NCBI GenBank assembly: GCA_002224055.1
Contig: AZLU01000050.1
Span: forward strand, 124,001-188,000
Source of the DNA: Pezizomycotina sp. ARF18
Lineage: Eukaryota; Ascomycota
Direction of reading: 5' to 3'
Length of the DNA: 64,000 bases
Shown in pieces: positions 51,889 to 62,954 of the stretch. A program made the position numbers and the translations under genes. The notes beneath the pieces were generated by a model, which worked only from the letters and a program-made list of their open reading frames with translations, searched no databases and had not been told where the DNA came from. How positions within the stretch are numbered: the first letter of the stretch is position 1; the number at the start of each line of letters is the position of its first letter.

Positions 51889-53143
51889 TGGACTTTAATT
51901 TATAAAATAGCTTCGAGTAGATATAATTTTTTCTAATAAAAATAAGGGTTAATTAAGGAAGATAGTAAATAAAAGAAATCGATTTTTATTTCGTAATTAG
52001 GATACTGTGGGTCCTCGACCCGCGGTTTGAGTAGTAATGATTTTATAAAAAAATAATTATGAGGGAAAGCGGAGGGGAAACTAAAATAATTTTATGTAAT
52101 ACATACTTAAATTTCGCTCTGCGAAAGAAGTAATATTTTGTTCATATTATAATTCTCCCTACTTAAGGTTATTCTATTAGATAAACCCTTGGCTATAAAG
52201 TAATTTGGACTGAGAGTAAGTGGGATACTACACCTAAGAGTCAAATTTAATCGAGGGTTTTTTGATGTAGGGGTTGAATAATTTTTCTAATGGAAATTCT
52301 TTAACAAGGGGGACATCATTACCTCTAGGTAACCCAACGTGTCATATCTCAGGTTGGAACTGAAAAATTAATTTTGTTTATTCTTTGACTTTAAAGAGTT
52401 TTGTTAGCTAAGGACTTATTTAGTGGAAAGCTTTAGGTAGGTACTCCAACGGAGCCTAGATGATTTTCCTAGGGCCGCGTGAGAAGGAGTATTAGTTTGG
52501 TGGATAACTGTTTCCGTTAACGGAAACAGTAATCCACATCCCAGTTATTATTAGGTGATGATAATCTGGGTCTCGATCAGACTAATTAATGTCGCAATAA
52601 GAGAATAACGTTACAAATTAGTAACGTTAAGCCTAGAGTAGTGAGCTAGCGAGGGTTAACCTGCCCGCGGGAATCTCGATACTATTCGACCTTTGATAAG
52701 GACAACCGGCCATGGCTTTATAATGTAATGTGAAGAGTCCTAGGGAGGGAAAGGTTAGGCAAACGGTGGAGAGCATGTTTGAATATCAGAAAATTAATTA
52801 GTTGAATGATTTGATATTTCGGGCTGCCGCGCAGTTTAACACATGAAAGACAAGGTAGAAAGAACTCGGCAACACAACCAAGTCATTAGTAAATCAAATG
52901 AACTGTCACTCTCCAAAGGAGGTCCTGATACATCAATAATTCCGCGCCGAACACCGTGTGAAGTAGGCTTGGAACGAGAGGAGGTCAGTGTTTTAGGCAA
53001 GCAGATGATCCCTGCTTTTGATGGGCGTCTACGCTTTATTCTATAATTCTTATACTGATTATTCTGAGGCGGTGTGTCGCGCCTTGGGTACCCGACGGCA
53101 TGCCTTATCAAAGTTAAATGAAGGATGAATAATAAATAGTAAA
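51889..53143 (+). other. GC-richer structured island without a gene
   Basis: No protein frame is convincing. Many complementary segments (GGGTCCTCGACCCGC, CCTGCCCGCGGG, GGATAACTGTTTCCG..CGGAAACAGTAATCC at 52502-52535). Likely the ribozyme part of an intron of unrecognised class within cox1-i5; no group II domain V was found, and it does not read as rRNA to me. Confidence 0.45.
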
Positions 53144-53929
53144 ATGATGAAAAAAATAAATAAATTGAACCCACATTTCGTTGGTACCCGGAATTTTTCG
53201 ACTTCTGCAACAATCATAAAAATAAATCCCTTTTGAGTTACAGGATTTTGCGATGGTGAAGCTTGTTTTTTTGTATCTATTCAAAAACATTCAAGTTGTT
53301 CAATTGGTTGAAATATTCGTGCAGGGCTAAAAAAAGTTGGTAATTTACAGAACGTAAAATATTCAACCACTGGCGGAGCCTCTAATTCTAAAGGCCTTTC
53401 TATAATTTCAGTTAAAGTCTATAAAAATACTGATACTCAAAAGCTAGAAATCCTTGCAGAAAATAAAGGTAGATCAGGTATATACAAATGAACAAACTTA
53501 GAAAATAATAATTGCTATATTGGAAGTTCTGTTAATTTATCTCGAAGATTTTCACAATATTACAATATTAATGTATTAACTAAGTTCAGAAAAAACAGTC
53601 TTATTCATAAAGCTCTTTTAAAGTATGGTTATTCCAAATTTAAGTTAGAAATTTTAGAATATTGTGATCGTAATGATGCAGTCAAAAGAGAACAATATTA
53701 TATTAATCTCTTGAAACCGGAATACAATATTCTTAAAATAGCTGGCTCATCTTTAGGTTATAAACACACGAAAGAGAGCTTAGCTAAGATGATAGGTAAA
53801 AAACTATCTGAAGAAACTAGGGCTAAGATGTCTAGTATTCGAACAGGAAAAAAACATACTGAAGAAACTATAGCTAAAATGAGCGCTGCAAAAAAAGATA
53901 AATGTCAATGAATGAAGTTATTGATATAA
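53144..53929 (+). CDS. LAGLIDADG N-terminus running in frame into a GIY-YIG endonuclease (#1)
   Basis: From ATG 53144: 'INPFWVTGFCDGEACFFVSI' and 'SIGWNIRAGLKK' are the start of a double-motif HEG. Within 20 residues the same frame reads 'KVYKNTDTQKLEILAENKG', 'SGIYKW', 'CYIGSSVNLSRRF', 'LEYCDRNDAVKREQYYIN' and NUMOD3-like repeats. The LAGLIDADG gene resumes at 54066. So the GIY-YIG gene sits inside the HEG coding sequence. Confidence 0.85.
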
Positions 53930-54066
53930 AAAATAATATTACAACTATATATGATTCTATAACAGCTGCTGCATTAGCTTTAAATATTAGAAAATCAACT
54001 ATTGCTATTTATTTCGCTCGTAATCAGAAGCTTTATAAAAATCAATATATATTTAAAAAGTTGTAA
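53908..54066 (+). CDS. NUMOD1-like C-terminal domain of GIY-YIG #1 in an overlapping frame
   Basis: ATG 53908 overlaps the end of the previous frame at ATGAATGAAG and gives 'NEVIDIKNNITTIYDS' and 'ALALNIRKSTIAIYF'. The near-identical copy at 37797-37955 has the same frame split, so it is inherited. Either an old frameshift or separate translation of the domain. Confidence 0.6.
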   Translation: MNEVIDIKNNITTIYDSITAAALALNIRKSTIAIYFARNQKLYKNQYIFKKL

Positions 54067-55049
54067 TCCAGCAAATTGGTTTACATAAAAGAGATAAAAT
54101 TTTATTAGAACAAATAAAATCGTTTTTTGGTGTAGGTAAAATTTTCAAACAAGGTCTAAATGCTTATCAATATAGAGTTAGCTCTATTAATGATATAGTT
54201 AATGTAATAATACCTCTAAAAAGACTCTTCACTTGTGCTAGCATTTGAATGGGTTGTACTATCCTAACAATTGGCAGCAATAATAGCAGCTCAATCTTTT
54301 ACAAATTATTTATTAATAACCTATTACATATTTTTACTAAAAGCTTTTGTACTGGAAATAATAATATAAACCCAGTAGTGGTATATGCCAATGCTGATAT
54401 TCAAAAGCTTGATATATTACGAGAGAATAAAAATAAAAGCGGAATTTATCGGTGAATTATTAAAGAGACAGGTAAATCTTATGTGGGTTCTGCTATTGAT
54501 TTATCTAAAAGATTTCGTATCTATTATTCTCTGCTTAGTATTGAAAAAATTTTAAGTAAATCTAAAAGCCGCATTCTTAGTGCTATATTAAAATATGGTT
54601 ATTCTAAATTTACTCTTGAAATCCTTGAGTATTGTGATCCTAAGGATTTAATAAAACGTGAACAATATTACATAGATTTATTAAAACCTGAATATAATAT
54701 TTTAAAAACAGCTGGTTCACGATTAGGAAGTCTACACACAATAGAAACTCTAGCTAAAATGTCTAGTTCTAAAGCAGGTAAAAATTTATCTGAAGAAACT
54801 CGAGCTAAGATATCTAGTTCTCTAGTAGGGGAAAAAAATCCAAGGTTCGGGAAAACAAGACCTGAAAGGGCTGGAATACCTTCTCAAAAAATCGAAGTTA
54901 TTGATATTAAAAATAATACAACAACTATATATAATTCTATATCGTTGGCTGCATTAGCTTTAGATATTAAACAATCTCGAATTTCTATGTTTTTTAGCCG
55001 AAATCAAAAGAGCCCTTACCAAGGTAGATATATTTTCAAAAAAATATAG
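54066..55049 (+). CDS. LAGLIDADG middle segment running in frame into GIY-YIG #2
   Basis: 'QQIGLHKRDKILLEQIKSFF' and 'YQYRVSSINDIVNVIIP' continue the HEG of 53144; the frame then flows into 'NADIQKLDILRENKN', 'SGIYRW', 'SYVGSAIDLSKRF', 'LEYCDPKDLIKREQYYID', NUMOD3-like repeats and 'EVIDIKNNTTTIYNSISLAA' to TAG 55049. A second GIY-YIG gene inside the same LAGLIDADG gene. Confidence 0.85.
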
Positions 55050-55183
55050 ATAAGCTTATTATTAACAGAGATCGCTTTTTGTTAGGGTTAGAAGAGGTTG
55101 TTATTCATTAATTTTATCAGGAATTATAATAGACTTTATAGATGTTTGTTTTTTATGTACCAAAGACATAACTATTTGTTTTT

Positions 55184-55828
55184 ATGTATCAAAGACATCC
55201 CTCGTACCCGTTAATATCTCAAAAACGTGCAGATTTTGATTTATTTAAACAAGTTGCATATATAATTAGTCAAAAAAAGCATGTAACCATCAAAGGCTTA
55301 CAAGAAATTTTAAATCTAAAAGCCTCGATGAATATGGGAATATCAGATACATTAAATGCAGCCTTTCCAAAAATTAAACCTGTAGATAGACCAATAGTTC
55401 AATTTTCAGCAATACCTGACCCTAACTGATTAGCAGGATTTGTTGACGCTGAAGGCTGTTTTATGATTAAAATTTCTAAATCTTCTACGCACAGTTTAGG
55501 AGTTAGTGTTAGATTAAACTTTACTATAAATCAACATTCTCGTGATGCTGAATTAATAAAAGGTTTAATAGAATATTTAGGTTGTGGAAATTATTATCCA
55601 AATTTAAGCTTACCTCAAGTAGAATTTCGTGTATCAACACTAACTGACATAGATAAAATTATTTTATTTTTTGATAAATATAATCTGATTAGTGCTAAAT
55701 TAATGGATTATAAAGATTTTAACCAAGCGGTAAAGTTAATAAAAAACAAAGCTCATTTAACAGAAGAAGGTCTTAAAGAGCTTCTTATCATAAAAGCAGG
55801 AATGAATAAAGGTAGATTAAACGATTAA
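55184..55828 (+). CDS. LAGLIDADG C-terminal part, resumed after GIY-YIG #2
   Basis: 'YPLISQKRADFDLFKQ' continues exactly where 54215 broke off; then 'GLQEILNLKASMN', second motif 'WLAGFVDAEGCFMIKIS' and tail 'LLIIKAGMNKGRLND' TAA. With the parts at 53144 and 54066 it makes a whole double-motif protein in three pieces. TTTTTATGTAYCAAAGACAT is repeated at its left edge (55152 and 55178). Confidence 0.85.
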
Positions 55829-55984
55829 TCTGTTATTCTTCATGAATCTTTTATTTAGAGTAGGTGAAATAGTATTGGCTAAACCAAAAATCTTTTGATC
55901 CCCAAAAGATATATGAGGATAAGAAGAATTTATAAAAAGGATAATAATTTATAAGATTTAAAGCCTCCTTATACCACCCCTAAG

Positions 55985-56689
55985 AGCGCTTTATTTTATT
56001 AAAGCCCAATTAGGTGTTGGAACTGTTACTAAAGATAATTCAAAAGGACAAATATTGATTAGGGATAGAAAAACACTTGAAAAGGTTATATTTCCTATAT
56101 TTGATAAATATCCTCTCTTGACTAGTAAATATTTTAATTATGAAAAACTTAAAAAAGCATTTTTTATATTAGAAGATAAGAATCTTACAAGGGATCAAAA
56201 AAATCAAAAACTTTTTGAATTAAAAAATAAATCAATTCCTGAAAATTATATATCTCCTAGTTGAAACAATATAAATTTAAAAGATATAAAAGATGTTTCT
56301 GGAATAATGACTAAATCTTGATTAGTTGGGTTTATCGAAGCCGAAGGAAGTTTTTATTTAACCTTCAAAGATTCTACTAGAATAGTTCATGGATTTGGAT
56401 TAACCCAAAAATTAGATAAAATTTTTTTGGAAGGTATTAAATTAATACTTCATATACCAACTTCTATTAGATATAAATCAAAACATAATCATTATATTCT
56501 AGACACTACTAATTCTAGGGCTATTGAAAATATTATAAAGTTTTTCCATAACACAATGAAAGGTATGAAATCCTTTGAATATAAAATATGAGTTAAATCT
56601 TATAATAAATATAAAGGAGATTACGAAAAACTATCTAAGGCTAGAGATACTCTCAGAAAAATTAAAACTAGATTATTAGAAATAACTTA
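55985..56689 (+). CDS. LAGLIDADG endonuclease lacking its N-terminus
   Basis: 'ALYFIKAQLGVGTVTKDN', 'IFPIFDKYPLLTSKYFNYEK', 'WLVGFIEAEGSFYLTFKD' (second motif). Same subfamily as 51115-51888. The first motif is missing upstream, so it is probably inactive; it may be the original HEG of cox1-i5. Confidence 0.75.
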
Positions 56690-57023
56690 ATATTTTGATT
56701 ATTAGAAATAACTTAATATTTTGATTATTAAAAAATAAGAGTGGATATTTTAGGTCAACATTTATTTAATTTTTTCTAGAAAACCCGTATAGTTAACTGT
56801 ACGGATCCTTAGCAATAGGAATTAAGGAGAAGAATAATTAATATTTAAAGCCTTACTTTACTATCTTCCTTATTAACCTCCGTTTTTATAAAAAATTTTT
56901 AATTGTTCAAAATTAATTAAAATATATCAATTTAAGATAATAGTATAGTCTATTCAATAAAGAGATTTATTGAGTGTAACGATATTTTTAATTATGAGAT
57001 AAAATGAGGTTACCAATATAAAG
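56690..57023 (+). other. 3' end of cox1-i5
   Basis: ATTATTAGAAATAACTTAAT is tandemly repeated at 56675-56725. A hairpin CCGTATAG/CTGTACGG near 56786 and AT-rich sequence lead to the exon. The intron ends at G57023. Confidence 0.5.
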
Positions 57024-57177
57024 TTACCCACCTTTAGCCGGAATTCAAAGTCACAGTGGAGCAAGTATAGATTTAGCTATTTTTGGTCTACATCTAGCAG
57101 GAATTAGTTCTCTTCTTGGTGCTATGAACTTCATTACAACTGTTTTAAATATGAGAAGCCCAGGTATTAGATTGCAT
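57024..57177 (+). CDS. cox1: cytochrome c oxidase subunit 1, exon 6
   Basis: '[20 protein letters not shown]', '[17 protein letters not shown]' and '[10 protein letters not shown]', the most conserved stretch of COX1 seen here. Confidence 0.94.
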
Positions 57178-57650
57178 AAATGCTGTAGTTTCACACTAAT
57201 TTGTGCGTAAGAGCCAAATTCCGGGAACACCTTAAAGCTCTAGTAACCAAAGTATTAGGAGAAACTCTGAGACTGGCCCTACTAATAACTAGGGGTAAGG
57301 TAATATCACTAGAGATAGAAAATAGGTTATCGCGGATCTAAATGTTAACTTCCCACTTGCAAAGCAAGTGGGAAGTGAACTAAAAGAGCAACGAGTAAAT
57401 GGTTCTTCAATAGCGTTATACTATTGTAAGGTGTACTCTAGTCACCGGGAAACCGGCTGTGGAGTTAAACTTCATGCAGCTCTATTTTTTTTCCTAACGA
57501 AAAAAAGCGGATCTCTTGGTCCGTAATGGAGGGCTTAGTAATTTGGGTTTAAGTGCTAATTATACTACTTAGTATAAAACCTTTAATTTACCTGTATGAA
57601 AATATTAACTTCCAAATTTATATATAATACATTTAGGTAATGTAATATAA
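57178..57650 (+). other. Group I intron cox1-i6, core with hairpin
   Basis: CCAAATTCCGGGAACACC (57213), TATCGCGGATCTAAATG (57328), palindrome 57348-57376, GAGCAACGAGTAAATGG (57386) and TAAGGTGTACTCTAGTCACC (57427). Closest to cox2-i5. The same intron type thus occupies cox1 and three cox2 sites. Confidence 0.8.
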
Positions 57651-58586
57651 ATTAGTAAAACGAAATATACTACTTCTGCTAATAAAATAAATCCTCATTT
57701 TGTTACAGGTTTCTGTGATGCTGAATCGTGTTTTACTTTAATTATTAGCAAAAACCCTAGACTTACTTTAGGTTGAAGTGTGAAATTAGTTTTTAATATT
57801 CATTTACATTCGAAAGATATAAATAGTTTATATCTAATTCAACGTTTCTTTGGTGTAGGTAATGTAACTCTTCACGGAGATAGTGCTCATTATCAAGCTG
57901 TAAAACTAAGTGATTTAGCTTGTATTATTGAACATTTTAACAATTTTCCGCTGAAAACTGAAAAGTATGTAGATTTTTTATTATTTAAAAAAGCTTTTAA
58001 TATAGTAAATAGTAAACAACATCTAATTGAGGCTGGTTTTACCAAACTTATTAGTATTAGAGCAACTCTTAATAAAGGTTTATCCGAAAGATTAATGACT
58101 GCATTTCCAAAAGTTGTTCCTGAGCCAAGACCTCAAGTATCAAAAACTACTTTAAATTCTAATACACCAGGAGTTAAATATTGATTAGCAGGTTTTACTT
58201 CTGGTGAAGGGTGTTTCTTTATTAAAGTAAGCAAATCTAAAACACACAAATTAGGTAAAAGTGTAACCCTTTATTTTTTAGTAAATCAAAATAATAGAGA
58301 TGCTAAATTATTAGAAAGTTTTACACAAGTTTTTGGTTGTGGTAGTTATTCTATTAACGAGAAGACTAATGTTGGTACATTTGCTGTACGAGGCTTTAAT
58401 GATATAATAGGTAAGATTATACCTTTTTTTGAAGAGTATCCAATACTAGGTGTAAAAGCTAAAGATTTTGAGGACTTTAAACAAGCATCCGAAATAATGA
58501 AAAATAAGGCTCATCTTACTGAAGAGGGGTTAGATAAAATTATCTTAATAAAATCAGGAATGAATTTTAAAAGAAAATTACAATAA
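57651..58586 (+). CDS. LAGLIDADG endonuclease of cox1-i6, intact
   Basis: 'HFVTGFCDAESCFTLII' and 'WLAGFTSGEGCFFIKVSK' motifs; in the first, the catalytic position reads E-S in place of D-G/E-G. Frame open to TAA 58586 with TGA as Trp; start not certain. Confidence 0.83.
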
Positions 58587-58801
58587 ATAGTATAGAATAA
58601 TTATACATCTAGACCTCATCTGAACTCTTTTGTATATAATACAAAGAATAAAAAGATAGATAAGTCTTTATGTGATTTATTGGAAAAAAGGTATAGCTTT
58701 ACATTAAAGATATCACCTTCATATAGCTAATTATCATGAAACTTATTATTATCTTAGTAATACTAGGTCTTATTTGATAAATGTCTATATTTTGTGGAAC
58801 G

Positions 58802-58876
58802 AAATTAGTTTTATTTGGTTGAGCTGTTATTGTTACAGCTGTTTTATTATTACTATCATTACCTGTACTCGCGGGT
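58802..58876 (+). CDS. cox1: cytochrome c oxidase subunit 1, exon 7
   Basis: 'KLVLFGWAVIVTAVLLLLSL' and 'PVLAG', joined to 'GIRLH' of exon 6. It runs in frame into the next HEG. Confidence 0.9.
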
Positions 58877-59845
58877 AGGCTTTATAGTTCTTCGGCTTTA
58901 AATTGTAATAAAATTTCTTTATCTTCTGCCTTGGCATTCAAGGAGTTACAAATCAAACTAAATCCTTACTGAATAACCGGGTTTGTAGATGGTGAGGGTT
59001 CATTTATGGTGAATATCAGTAATAGTTCAAAATATAATACAGGTTGAAAGGTAGAAGCTATATTTTCAATAGGTCTTCATAAAAAAGATCGAATGATATT
59101 GGAACTTATTCAAAAATTTTTTGGTGTGGGTAATATTTATTCGCACGAGAATGGAGTTCAATATATGGTATCTTCAATAAAGGATTTAACCAATGTAATT
59201 ATTCCTTTTTTTGATAAATATTCTCTTATTACTCAGAAGCGTGCTGATTTTGAGTTATTCAAAAGAGTCATTTTAATGATAAGTCGCAAAGAACATTTAA
59301 CAATCGAAGGTTTACAACAAATAGTTAATATCAGAGCGACAATTAATCGAGGTCTTACAGATGTATTAAAAAAAGCTTTTCCTAAAACTATTCCTTTTCA
59401 GAGACCTTTAGTTGAAGTTCCCAAAACCTTTGATCCTAATTGAGTAGCTGGTTTCATAAGCGCGGAAGGATGTTTTTTAATTGAAATTTCTCCATCAAAA
59501 ACGAAATTAGGAAAAGCAGTAAAATTAGTATTTTCAATTAGTCAACATTCTCGGGATAGAGAGTTGATGAAAAATTTTATTTCTTATTTCGGATGTGGTT
59601 ATTATGTTTCTCGTAATAATAAAGATTTCTCCGTGGATGAATTCAGAGTAAAAAAATTTTCTGATTTAATTAATATCATCATTCCATTTTTGGAAAAATA
59701 TCCAATTATTGGTGAAAAGGTTAAAGATTTTGAGGATTTTAAACAAGTTTCTTTTTTAATGAAAAAAAAGGCTCATTTGACCCTTGAAGGATTAAAAAAA
59801 ATTTATCAAATAAAAATGCGGATGATTACTAGAAGAAAAATCTAA
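58877..59845 (+). CDS. LAGLIDADG endonuclease of cox1-i7, intact, fused to exon 7
   Basis: In frame with exon 7 through 'RLYSSSALNCNKISLSS'. Motifs 'YWITGFVDGEGSFMVNIS' and 'WVAGFISAEGCFLIEIS'; tail 'IYQIKMRMITRRKI' TAA. One of the best preserved of the double-motif family. Confidence 0.88.
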
Positions 59846-60341
59846 TCTATCTTTGATTTGTTAATATAGATTGGATTATTGCTGTGATTTGCTTTATGTT
59901 GTTTTCATTTGGTGAATTTGAAATGGGAATGGGTTAATATGACTAGTAGCAATTTAATATTGTGAGGAGGGCGGTGGGCCATATTAAACCCACATATTCG
60001 TAAAAGAAATAAAAATTCTTATTTATGCTTTAAACAAAGTATTAAAAATAAAGATTATGTATTACATTTATATAGTTTATTTCAAGAATATTGTAAAATT
60101 ATTACTTATTTAAAGCCTAGTTTAATACAAAATTATATACTATCAAGGTTATGTCTACAAATCTTTAAGGTCTAAAGATCAAAAATTAAATACTTGATGA
60201 ATTTCAGGGGATTATTGACGATGAGTGTTGTTTCTTGAGAATCATAAAAGTAAGGTTATATTTAGAATTTACCCTAGATTTCAAATTGGGCAAAATTCAA
60301 AAGATAGACCTCTCTCTTAAAACTAATTAAATTAAGCTTAA
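59846..60341 (+). pseudogene. Scraps of LAGLIDADG genes
   Basis: 60000-60110 copies 60489-60600 (CGTAAAAGAAATAAAAATTC, CTTTAAACAAAGTATTAAAA) with one internal difference. GAGGAGGGCGGTGGGCCATA near 59962 recurs at 25981. No whole gene. Confidence 0.6.
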
Positions 60342-61080
60342 GTGAAGGTACAATTTATAAACGATAAATCTTGTCAATTGGTTGTATCTTCAATCAAAGA
60401 TTTAGAAAAACAACAACCCAAAACTATTACTTATGATGATATTCCTTCTGAATTGAAAGAAATTATTATAGGATTAGCTCTGGGTGATTTATATATTCGT
60501 AAAAGAAATAAAAATTCTTGCTTATGCTTTAAACAAAGTATTAAAAATAAAGATTATGTATTACATTTATATAGTTTATTTCAAGAATATTGTAAAATGA
60601 GTCCAAGGGTTAAAGATGCAATTTTAAATGGAAAAACTCATCAGTGTATTTCGATACATTAACTTATGAGGCATTTAACTATTATTATAATTTATTCTAT
60701 AGTAATAATACAAAAATTGTTCCTTCTAATATTGCAGAATTATTAACTGCTAGAGGTTTAGCCTATTGAGCAATGGACGATGGGTCCGCGGATCGTTCGG
60801 GTTTTATTTTACATACTAATGCATTTACTTTAAAAGAAGTTGAATTATTAATAAAAGCATTAAAAACCAAGTTTGATCTAGATTGTTCTATACATACTCG
60901 TAATGATAAAATTAATCAACCTTATTTAATTTATATCAAAGCAAATTCTTGAAATAAATTCAAAAGCTTAATAAAACCATACGTAATACCACACTTTGCA
61001 TATAAATTAGTTTTAAGAGGAGGGTTTACAAAAAAAACTTCTAAGCCATCAATAAATAAAAATTCATCTGATAGCACTTA
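60342..61080 (+). pseudogene. LAGLIDADG endonuclease (second family) with chimeric N-terminus
   Basis: 'KSCQLVVSSIKDLE' belongs to the first family, then 'EIIIGLALGDLYIRKRNKNS' (first motif of the second), 'GLAYWAMDDGSADRSGFIL' (second motif) and 'KPYVIPHFAYKLVLRGG'. A one-base break near 60655. It is the closest relative of the gene split at 4590/6044. Confidence 0.72.
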
Positions 61081-61214
61081 ATCTACTTGCAAATTGTCTT
61101 GTAACCTTATTGGTTTTATTATCGTCTAATTTAGAACTTTATGTTTATTTAGCGGGTAGACATAATACTCTTTGGTTAAATGTCGTATTAATCAAATATT
61201 ATAAGCTATTTAAT

Positions 61215-61505
61215 TTAATTCTGCCCGCCTTAAATCTAGTTAAATGCTGAAAACTCTTAAGCCCTAAGTAGTTTCTTAGGCTTTTATTTTTACATTTTGT
61301 ATTTATAGATAATAGTAATAATCTTAATGGAAATTGCAATAAATATTTAATTGATATTGCAAAAGACAATCAGCAGGGTTCTAAAGTTATATATTTATTA
61401 TAAATAAGTCCCTCAGAGGCCATACACTAGAACTTATTTGTTGTATTATAATTAATGATTTATTATTTACAACTTAGATAAGTAAGATATGGCCCCATCA
61501 TTAAT
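61215..61505 (+). other. Group I core within cox1-i7 (first)
   Basis: AAATGCTGAAAACTC (61231), CAATCAGCAGGGTTC (61366), TCCCTCAGAGGCCATACAC (61412) and AAGATATGGCCCC (61485) are P, Q, R and S. No recognisable exon follows. Confidence 0.75.
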
Positions 61506-61549
61506 GTGAATTAATGTGTATCTACTTTAAACAAGATTATTGTTTTTAA

Positions 61550-61575
61550 AACCAGACGAGCTAGCTCGTCTGGTT
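61550..61575 (+). repeat. Perfect 26-base palindrome
   Basis: AACCAGACGAGCT followed by its exact reverse complement, between two group I cores. Confidence 0.95.
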
Positions 61576-61599
61576 ATGGGATTTAGTCCAGTAGATCAA

Positions 61600-61910
61600 G
61601 ATATTGGGAATTACTATGGTAAAAATATGGGACCTAAAAATCTCTTATAGACCAATATGTAGAAGTGAACCTTCTGCTCAAAACCTTCAAATTGCGGAAA
61701 CGCCCTAAATAATTTTAACCAAACAATAATTACATATCTTGTGGCACAGGTAATGACTCGTGGTACGGTAAAATAGAAATTAATTTTTGAAAGAGAAATG
61801 GGCAATCTGCAGCCAAGCACCTATTGGGTGTGTTGTTCATCGACTAAATGTAGGTTGGCGTGAATAACGCTTAATATATAGTCAAGCCCCGCTCGAAAGA
61901 GTGCAAGAGC
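61600..61910 (+). other. Group I core within cox1-i7 (second)
   Basis: AAATTGCGGAAACGCC (61690), CAATCTGCAGCCAAGCACC (61804), TTCATCGACTAAATGTAGG (61837) and TATATAGTCAAGCCCC (61876). A different subtype from the first core. The sequence before it ('GFSPVDQDIGNYYGKN') could be a foreign exon, not identified. Confidence 0.75.
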
Positions 61911-62410
61911 ATATGCTCTGTTAAATGGATAGTTGCTTCACTTATGCCTAATTTAGTAAGTTTATCGACCCCCTCCCCTCCGGTGGGGAAGGGGGTTATT
62001 AAATTTTTTTTATTTGAAAATAATTATCCCCTCGCCTTATTTTTTTTTATTCTAAAAAAAATTTTTTAGGCAAAGGCGGAGCGATTACAGAATTTTATCC
62101 TTTAATAATTAATTTTTAAGAGCATTTATTAGTATGGTTAAAAATACACTTTTCAATAAATTTCTAAAAAATAATTTGATCCTGTTAGAAAAAAAACAAA
62201 TTAATATTTATCAATACAAAAATTGGTAATCAATCTAGTTTAATAATTTTAGTTTTATATTCCTTATTTTAACTAGCAGTGATTCCTACATCCAAATCTT
62301 CGTCTCTACCACGCAGCGTTACAACTTAAAGAATTTGACCATAACATTGTTTGGTGTAAATAAAACAATTCAATAAAGCCGTAAGTTTCTTTTTATTTAA
62401 ATTTCATATT
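61911..62410 (+). other. AT-rich spacer with a GC hairpin
   Basis: A hairpin of ACCCCCTCCCC with GGGGAAGGGGGT lies at 61968-61996. The rest is AT-rich; the last ~70 bases may be the leader of the next ORF. No gene seen. Confidence 0.5.
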
Positions 62411-62935
62411 ATGTTAATCTCTATTTTATTATTAACCCCACTAGAGTACTTTCTTATTTCAGTCATAATATTACTTTGTATTATTACTGTTTTCGTAGTT
62501 CCTTTTTATTTTTTAATGGATGCTAAACCTTCACCCCAAATTAAGGTAGAAGTAGAACCTCAAATTAAGATTGAGGAAGGCTCGATTAAAAAAGAAAATC
62601 CCAACGAGGTTCACTTAGCTTATACGTACAATGAGGATATTAGTAAATGCTGTATTTTCGATATATCAGACCCTTCTTTTACACACGAACGCACAATATT
62701 TCGCTCTTCTCTTGGTACTAAAATTAATGACATTTCAGTAGTTTCATATAATGGAATAAATCATCGTTGTTTTACTAGGCTTCCTACCCGTTTTAGTACT
62801 GTAGCTACATCCCAAACTTTTGGTTGCAAGGACTTTTTAGGTGTGACGGTTTATTCTGGAGGGGCTCCTGCGGCAAAGAGTTTTAGTTCTAATGGTAGAC
62901 CTCTAATTACTGTATTTAATGTCAATTTTATTTAA
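62411..62935 (+). CDS. Unrecognised ORF with N-terminal membrane segment
   Basis: 174 codons from ATG. Residues 1-34 are a hydrophobic helix ('LISILLLTPLEYFLISVIIL'), 40-65 are charged with Lys/Glu repeats, and the rest is mixed ('RFSTVATSQTFGCKDFLG'). nad4 fragments follow at once, so the start could be a nad4 N-terminus joined to something else, but I cannot show that. Confidence 0.4.
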   Translation: MLISILLLTPLEYFLISVIILLCIITVFVVPFYFLMDAKPSPQIKVEVEPQIKIEEGSIKKENPNEVHLAYTYNEDISKCCIFDISDPSFTHERTIFRSSLGTKINDISVVSYNGINHRCFTRLPTRFSTVATSQTFGCKDFLGVTVYSGGAPAAKSFSSNGRPLITVFNVNFI

Positions 62936-62954
62936 TATCAATGGTGCGATTATT

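Noticed and set aside
52000-53100. Possible rRNA gene
   Set aside because: The GC content and pairing first suggested rRNA, but I could not find the conserved rRNA signatures, and it lies between cox1 exons next to an HEG, so an intron ribozyme is likelier.
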